A DNA stretch of 35,873 nucleotides, from contig CAJBKH010000027.1 of NCBI GenBank assembly GCA_903953615.1, positions 1 to 35,873 of the forward strand, given 5' to 3'. Source of the stretch: an uncultured Bacteroidota bacterium (GTDB taxonomy: Bacteria; Bacteroidota; Bacteroidia; NS11-12g; UBA955). Of this stretch, positions 31,436 to 35,873 are shown piece after piece. The translations under genes and the position numbers were made by a program. Below the pieces are notes generated by a model. It had not been told where the DNA came from, did not search any database, and saw only the letters and a list, made by a program, of their open reading frames with translations. Every line of letters begins with the position of its first letter. The first letter of the stretch is position 1.

Positions 31436-34279
31436 TTATTGACCGATGGCTTTATATAAGACATCTTGTATGCGGGTGCGGTAATTGCCATTGATTAATT
31501 CTTTGTTTTCTTCATCCGGACAAATGCGATTGCTTAAAAACACAAAGACTAAATTGTATTTTGGATCGGCCCAAGTACACGTACCTGTAAAGCCTGTATG
31601 CCCAAACATGAGCGTGCTACCCATGGTGCTTGCTGGACTGGTTTTGCCGCTAAAATCGGGCTTATCGAAACCTAAGCCTCTGCGACTATCACTGCGTTGA
31701 TAAGCGGTAAATTTAGTAATGGTGGCTTTCGAAATATATTGTTTGCCTTTATACAAACCGCCATCGTTTAACATTTGCATGATGGCACCTAAGTCGACCA
31801 CAGTAGAAAACACGCCAGCATGACCACTTACACCGCCTAACATGGCAGCGCCAGGATCATGCACATAGCCACAAATTTCTTGTTGACGAAACAAACGATC
31901 TTCTTGTGTTGGCGCTATATTGGCTAGGTCATGCGATTTCCATGGCAAGTAACCAATGTGTTGCAAACCCATGGGTGCATAAAAATTATTTTTCACATAT
32001 TCATCTAATGGCATACCACTAATTTTTTCTACCACTAACTGCATCAATATCATACTTAAATCGCTGTAGCGGTAGGTGCGACTTTCTAAAGCCGATGCGA
32101 ACACGCGTTTGTATATGGTATCTTTATTGGCTTTTAACATAAAAAATTTATCGGCGACTTTAATGCAATAGGCTGTATCAGATTTCGAACAATAAATACT
32201 ATCAACAAAAGGCAAGGTCTCTTTGTAAAAAGGAATCCATGCGGTAAGTCCTGCGCGGTGTTGAAGAATATCGGCAATCACTAAATTTTCTTTGTTAGTA
32301 CCTTTGACTTGTGGCAAATAAGTGCCCAGAGTTGCTTCTAAATTCAATTGACCTTCTTCATACAATTTCATAATGGCTAATGTTGTGGCAGCAATTTTTG
32401 TTATTGATGCGATGTCGTAAATCGTGCTATCATTAACCGCTTTTTTCTTGTTGTAATTTAAATAGCCGTAAGACTTATTGAAAATTTCTTTTCCATCTTT
32501 TAATGCCAATACTCTACAACCAGGCGCTCCTTTTTTTTGTATCAATTGTGCTACAATGCCATCAATGCTTTGTAAAGCTTCGTAATTGATGTTTGAAGTT
32601 GAAGCCGTATTTACATTTGGCAAAGTAGTCGTAGTACTTAAATCAATTTTAACAGGTAAAAGACCAGTCGATTTTAAATGACCAAATAAAATTTGTATGG
32701 CTGCTTGGTGGTAATAATCTAAATCTTCATAACCCGCAATCATGGTCGCTTTGCTATTGACATATTGCATGGCATAAGGATTACAAAAACCAATCACAAT
32801 GGTATTTTTCTTAGCCGCTAATAATTGTATCAATCTAAAATCATTGGCCGTATAACCAGCATTCTGTTGACTCCAAACTTTGGGTGAATGCAAACTCACA
32901 ATGACATGGGTCGCATGCTCTACTTTTTTTAACAGGGCTTGTATGTTTTTCTCATTTGTGTTTTTTTCAACTAGCAATACTTCATGTATACCATTTGCTT
33001 TTAAATAAGTCGACCATTGAGAACCCATTGCCTCGCCTATACAAATGGCTACTGTATGTTTTGTAGAATGCAATGGCAACATATTTTTTTGATCCTTAAT
33101 TACAGAAACAGTTTGATTGGCGACTGTTTGCAACAAGGCTTTATTTTCAACGCCTTTTAAATCATTTTCTAAATTATTTAATACGATGGGTTGGTATTGG
33201 TTTAACCCGACATTCTGTTTGTATTTTAAGATTTTTAAAACCCTTTGATCCAATTCTTTCTCAGTAATATCTCCTTCGTTGATGGCGCGTTTTATTCTGC
33301 TGATACCCGCCACTACATTGTCGCTAAAAAGTATCACATCGTTACCAGCTTTGAAGGCTTCTAAATCGGCATCACCTCCTGTATAATATTTGGCGACCCC
33401 TTTCATGTTCATGGCATCGGTAAATACCAAACCTTCGAAATGCATGCGCTGTTTCAACAAGGTATCGATGATAAAAGCTGAGAGCGATGCCGAGCGGTTA
33501 GGGCGGTTGTCCAATTGCGGATAATTAATATGCCCTACCATCATGGCTGCAACACCTTCTTTAATGGCATAATAAAATGGATACAACTCAGCGGTATCTA
33601 TTTGCGACAAGGCCTTATCTACCACTGGTAAATCGTGGTGCGAGTCGACCGCCACATCGCCATGCCCCGGAAAATGTTTTGCACAAGACAATACGCCTTC
33701 GCTCATCATACCTTTGCTGTAAGCCGCACCTAATTGCGCAACGCGGTATTTATTATCGCCAAAAGAACGAAATCCAATTACAGGATTTTTGGGATTGGTA
33801 TTGATATCGACATCGGGCGCAAAATTAATATGTATACCTATGCGCTTGCATTGCAAAGCAATGGCTGCACCCACTTGATACATCAATGAATCGTTGGTAA
33901 GCGCACCCAAGGTTAAGGCATACGGAAACTTTTGAGTATTTTGTAAACGCATGGCCAGTCCCCATTCACCATCAATGCCTATCATTAAAGGCACTGCAGC
34001 TTGGGCTTGGTAGTAGTTGGTAAGATAGGCTTGTTTAAGTGGGTCATTTTGAAAAAAGATTAAACCACCAATGTGGTAATTCAAAATAAGATTGTCTATT
34101 TCGGCTGTATGCACAGCATCGCGATTGCTATAAGCGGCCACCATAAAGAGCTGACCGATTTTTTCATCGCGTGTCATTTTTTTCAACTGGGCGTCATACC
34201 AAAAGTCGGCATCCTGCGCTTTAGTAGATTGAATAAAGAACAGAAAAACAAATGATAAAAAAAGAATTTTAAAACGCAT
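31436..34279 (-). CDS. GH3 beta-N-acetylhexosaminidase fused to a class C beta-lactamase-like serine hydrolase
   Basis: This 947-residue chain has a signal peptide (MRFKILFLSFVFLFFIQSTK then AQ). The NagZ-like GH3 domain has KHFPGHGDVAVDSHHDLP from 201 and the nucleophile region FTDAMNM with Asp288. The GH3 C-terminal domain runs to about 550. A serine hydrolase domain has SITK (Ser625/Lys628), YSD and HTG, the SxxK, YxN and KTG-type motifs of penicillin-binding-protein/class C families. It probably cleaves N-acetylglucosamine links and a peptide or ester bond in cell-wall material, in the periplasm or on the surface. ATG 34279 was chosen because the -7 box 34293-34300 overlaps any longer frame. 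Similar fusions occur in other Bacteroidota. Confidence 0.9.
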   Translation of the reverse strand: MRFKILFLSFVFLFFIQSTKAQDADFWYDAQLKKMTRDEKIGQLFMVAAYSNRDAVHTAEIDNLILNYHIGGLIFFQNDPLKQAYLTNYYQAQAAVPLMIGIDGEWGLAMRLQNTQKFPYALTLGALTNDSLMYQVGAAIALQCKRIGIHINFAPDVDINTNPKNPVIGFRSFGDNKYRVAQLGAAYSKGMMSEGVLSCAKHFPGHGDVAVDSHHDLPVVDKALSQIDTAELYPFYYAIKEGVAAMMVGHINYPQLDNRPNRSASLSAFIIDTLLKQRMHFEGLVFTDAMNMKGVAKYYTGGDADLEAFKAGNDVILFSDNVVAGISRIKRAINEGDITEKELDQRVLKILKYKQNVGLNQYQPIVLNNLENDLKGVENKALLQTVANQTVSVIKDQKNMLPLHSTKHTVAICIGEAMGSQWSTYLKANGIHEVLLVEKNTNEKNIQALLKKVEHATHVIVSLHSPKVWSQQNAGYTANDFRLIQLLAAKKNTIVIGFCNPYAMQYVNSKATMIAGYEDLDYYHQAAIQILFGHLKSTGLLPVKIDLSTTTTLPNVNTASTSNINYEALQSIDGIVAQLIQKKGAPGCRVLALKDGKEIFNKSYGYLNYNKKKAVNDSTIYDIASITKIAATTLAIMKLYEEGQLNLEATLGTYLPQVKGTNKENLVIADILQHRAGLTAWIPFYKETLPFVDSIYCSKSDTAYCIKVADKFFMLKANKDTIYKRVFASALESRTYRYSDLSMILMQLVVEKISGMPLDEYVKNNFYAPMGLQHIGYLPWKSHDLANIAPTQEDRLFRQQEICGYVHDPGAAMLGGVSGHAGVFSTVVDLGAIMQMLNDGGLYKGKQYISKATITKFTAYQRSDSRRGLGFDKPDFSGKTSPASTMGSTLMFGHTGFTGTCTWADPKYNLVFVFLSNRICPDEENKELINGNYRTRIQDVLYKAIGQ

Positions 34280-34292
34280 GATGAATAGATTA

Positions 34293-34300
34293 CAAAAATA
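34293..34300 (-). promoter_or_regulatory. -7 box for the GH3/serine-hydrolase gene
   Basis: On the minus strand this reads TATTTTTG, a perfect TAnnTTTG element 13 bases before ATG 34279. It rules out the longer frame to 34306. Confidence 0.5.
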
Positions 34301-34377
34301 GTGCAATTAATTGGTGGCGGGTAATCACCAATCGAATAGGATACTAACAGTGGAGGGTATACTAGGCAAACGGGGGA

Positions 34378-34509
34378 TTTTACCACATAAGTATGATAAG
34401 GATAAATTATAGTAAGGTCAATGAATATACTTTTTTGGCAGTTTCGAAATTTTGCAGCTACGACTGAGGTTACTTAAGTCAACATAAGTTTTTTTTGCGC
34501 TGCAAAAAA
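34378..34509 (+). repeat. Dispersed repeat copy D (type 2 core), cluster 2
   Basis: This copy begins GGGGGATTTTACCACATAAG with its left flank, has a core with GGTCAATGAATATACTTTTT and ends TCAACATAAGT plus the hairpin TTTTTTGC-GCT-GCAAAAAA. It is nearly identical to copy E, including the GGGGGATTT left flank. In the 3' motif the usual GTGAACATAAG is GTCAACATAAG. Confidence 0.88.
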
Positions 34510-34535
34510 TTTCGCTGCGATTAAACTTGGGGGAT

Positions 34536-34710
34536 TTTACCACATAAGTATGACAAGGATAAATTATAGTTAGGTCAATGAATATACTTTTTGGGTAGTT
34601 TCGAAATTTTGTAGCTTCGGCTGAGGTTGCTTAAGTGAACATAAGTTCTTTTTTGCAAAGCAAAAAAGAGGCTAAGGGCACATCAGTGATTTTTAGTGAA
34701 TATTTTTTTT
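34536..34710 (+). repeat. Dispersed repeat copy E (type 2 core), cluster 2, left of GxxExxY gene
   Basis: This is a direct copy of D with left flank GGGGGATTT and core GGTCAATGAATATACTTTTT. It ends GTGAACATAAGTTC plus the hairpin CTTTTTTGC-AAA-GCAAAAAAG (34649-34667). Beyond the hairpin, similarity to copy F goes on for about 40 bases (GAGGCTAAGGGCACATCAGT, then GATTTTT). Confidence 0.9.
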
Positions 34711-34760
34711 TGATTTTTTCAAATCATTTTGCATTTTTGATGAAACTAAAATCTCAATTT

Positions 34761-35174
34761 ATGAAAATTACAAAGTCTTTTTTAAAGGATTTAACCTATC
34801 AATTTAATGCAGCTGCCATAGAGGTACATAAGACTCTTGGACCTGGATTATTAGAAAGCATATATCACCAATCCTTAATTCATGAACTAAAACTTCGGGA
34901 GATCAATTTTGAATCAGAACACATTATACCTGTTACATATAAAGGCAATATACTTGAGTCAAATGTGCGTTGCGATTTCTTGGTTGAAAAATGCATGGTT
35001 GTTGAAATAAAATCAATTGAAGAAATTGCTCCAGTTCATGAAGCACAAATTCTTACCTATATGAAACTTCTCAAAACTCCACGAGGACTTTTATTAAACT
35101 TTAATGTGAGAAATTTATTCCACGACGGACAAAAAACCTTTGTTAACGAGTACTTTACCCTCTTAGATGAATAG
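34761..35174 (+). CDS. GxxExxY protein (PD-(D/E)XK nuclease-like)
   Basis: From ATG 34761 (MKITKSFLKDLTYQFNAAAI) the product is 137 residues. It carries the family motif GLLESIY (Gly29-xx-Glu32-xx-Tyr35) and, further on, CDFLVEKCMVVEIKS, which fits the D-x(n)-ExK metal site of a PD-(D/E)XK-like fold. The GxxExxY family is widespread, often in many paralogs per genome, and its role is not established. Two upstream ATGs in frame (34740 and 34635) would add residues encoded by repeat E sequence; MKITK is the usual beginning. The gene sits alone between direct repeats E and F. It is the only predicted nucleic-acid enzyme inside either repeat cluster. Confidence 0.85.
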   Translation: MKITKSFLKDLTYQFNAAAIEVHKTLGPGLLESIYHQSLIHELKLREINFESEHIIPVTYKGNILESNVRCDFLVEKCMVVEIKSIEEIAPVHEAQILTYMKLLKTPRGLLLNFNVRNLFHDGQKTFVNEYFTLLDE

Positions 35175-35270
35175 AGACACCTTTACATAACACATGTAAG
35201 TATTCATTTTTGCTCTGTAAGAAATTTAAAGATACCTCTATGGAGTTTTACAAAAATGCGACACTTTTTT

Positions 35271-35290
35271 ACCACACCGCAAAGAAGCCT
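35271..35290 (+). repeat. Repeat boundary fragment
   Basis: TACCACACCGCAAAGAAGCC resembles the outer end of copy C (GCCACACCGCGAAGCAGC). It lies directly before copy F, so C and F may have a nested boundary in common. Confidence 0.5.
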
Positions 35291-35293
35291 TTT

Positions 35294-35467
35294 TTTACCA
35301 CATAAGTGTGATAAGGGTAAATTTTAGCTGGTTAAGTCAAAATACTTTTGGGGCAAAATCAAAATTTTGTCGCTCCGACGGAGGTTAATTAAGTGAACAT
35401 AAGTTCTTTTTTACCATGTAAAAAAGAGGATAAGGGCACATGAGTGATTTTTCAGTGAGTATTTTTA
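35294..35467 (+). repeat. Dispersed repeat copy F (type 2 core), cluster 2, right of GxxExxY gene
   Basis: This copy begins TTTACCACATAAGTGTGATA and ends GTGAACATAAGTTC plus the hairpin CTTTTTTAC-CAT-GTAAAAAAG (35407-35425). The post-hairpin tail GAGGATAAGGGCACATGAGT parallels copy E. The core is diverged from D/E and contains CAAAATCAAAATTTTG and a CTCC-GAC-GGAG hairpin. Confidence 0.88.
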
Positions 35468-35481
35468 GAATCTTTGGAATC

Positions 35482-35540
35482 TTTTTTTGCAGCGAAAAAA
35501 AAACTTAGATGTGATTAATACTTCGTTGCGGCTCTGTGGC
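35482..35540 (-). repeat. Degenerate short repeat copy H (inverted)
   Basis: On the minus strand this reads GCCACAGAGCCGCAACGAAG, then TATTAATCACATCTAAG and a T-rich/A-rich end. Parts match the outer end of copy C (GCCACA, ACGAAGTAnTAA). The core is deleted and the hairpin is imperfect. Confidence 0.5.
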
Positions 35541-35605
35541 ACTGTCCTTCGAAAGTCTTTTTAAAACCACCTACTATTCTCTTTAATTAGTGGCTATCGG
35601 TTTTC

Positions 35606-35737
35606 TTTTTTTGCAAAGCAAAAAAAACTTATGTTCACTTTACAATTGCAGAGCAAAAGCTCCAGGCTTTGAATTAACTAGAATTATTTTCAGAAAAACA
35701 GGCTAAAAAGATTACTTATCTCACTTATGTGGTTAAA
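35606..35737 (-). repeat. Dispersed repeat copy G (type 1 core), inverted, cluster 2
   Basis: On the minus strand this reads TTTAACCACATAAGTGAGAT, a type 1 core with AGTTAATTC and GAGC-TTTT-GCTC, then GTGAACATAAGT and the hairpin TTTTTTTGC-TTT-GCAAAAAAA. It is the only type 1 copy outside cluster 1. It ends 6 bases from the stop codon of the enoyl-CoA hydratase gene. Confidence 0.88.
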
Positions 35738-35743
35738 TCTCTC

Positions 35744-35873
35744 CTACCGTTGGAAGGCCGCTTTGCGCTTATTCAGGAATGCATCCGTTCCTTCTTTGAA
35801 ATCGGCAGTACCAAATGATTCCCCGAATTCTTTGATTTCGGTTTTGAAGCCATCTTTACCATCTTGGAAATAA
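35744..35873 (-). CDS. Partial CDS: enoyl-CoA hydratase/isomerase, C-terminal end
   Basis: Only the last 42 codons plus TAG are in the window. They read FGESFGTADFKEGTDAFLNK and then RKAAFQR, the usual end of crotonase-superfamily enoyl-CoA hydratases, in which (D)FKEGxxAFLEKRKPxF forms the C-terminal helix. Family members act on acyl-CoA in beta-oxidation or related routes; the exact substrate cannot be told from this piece. The upstream part lies beyond the window. Confidence 0.85.
   Translation of the reverse strand, partial: YFQDGKDGFKTEIKEFGESFGTADFKEGTDAFLNKRKAAFQR

Noticed and set aside
34378..35737. Insertion sequence
   Set aside because: No transposase or recombinase frame is present. 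The only gene is the GxxExxY protein, and the shared ends are not inverted repeats of each other.
1..35873. tRNA or rRNA genes
   Set aside because: No cloverleaf with a GGTTCGAATCC-like T arm or rRNA-like stretch was seen in the spacers.

Overview
This window is chromosomal DNA from a member of the Bacteroidota, most likely a Chitinophagales- or Sphingobacteriales-like lineage; I cannot name a species. The evidence is a gliding-motility/type IX secretion C-terminal domain at the left edge, a GldL-like KILHWPGA membrane motif, many signal-peptide outer-membrane barrels (including DUF3078 and DUF3108 types), RNase Y beside ZapA, AT-rich spacers, few Shine-Dalgarno sites and repeated TAnnTTTG -7 promoter boxes. 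Several of those boxes lie on top of the 5' end of the longest open frame and therefore decide the start codon.

Layout. 1-2134: end of a secreted protein, dapD, and a GT4 glycosyltransferase. 2135-3186: repeat cluster 1, with a small membrane-protein gene between two direct copies and an inverted copy beyond. 3193-10136: MBL-fold RNA-processing-type nuclease, hypothetical genes, formate-THF ligase, a LolC/E-type permease and a TrpF-like protein without its catalytic cysteine. 10229-16870: barrel gene, a VWA membrane protein overlapping a radical SAM/SPASM gene, then gltX, a lipoprotein and a stand-alone B12-binding protein in one minus-strand run. 17059-22395: an erythromycin-esterase-like/beta-barrel fusion and further envelope proteins. 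22454-27896: rny, zapA, a YciO/Sua5-type protein, a DUF3078 barrel, mscL and sucC. 28146-29421: a hairpin repeat, a LolD-type ATPase and an orphan antitoxin-like gene. 29531-34279: an L,D-transpeptidase and a GH3/serine-hydrolase fusion, both acting on cell wall. 34378-35737: repeat cluster 2, built around a GxxExxY (PD-(D/E)XK-like) gene. The right edge holds the end of an enoyl-CoA hydratase.

Most of the window is housekeeping and envelope biology. The unusual part is a family of about 130-bp interspersed repeats. They share ends: a 5' TTTACCACATAAGT and a 3' GTGAACATAAGT followed by a T-rich hairpin. There are at least two different core types. The terminal hairpin shows paired base changes between copies, so its structure appears to be selected. 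Both clusters have the same layout: direct copy, gene, direct copy, spacer, inverted copy. In cluster 2 the enclosed gene is a predicted nuclease-fold protein, and homology of its two flanking copies extends about 40 bp beyond the hairpin. I suggest a repeat-bounded cassette, possibly mobilised by or co-evolving with the GxxExxY protein; the mobilisation part is inference.
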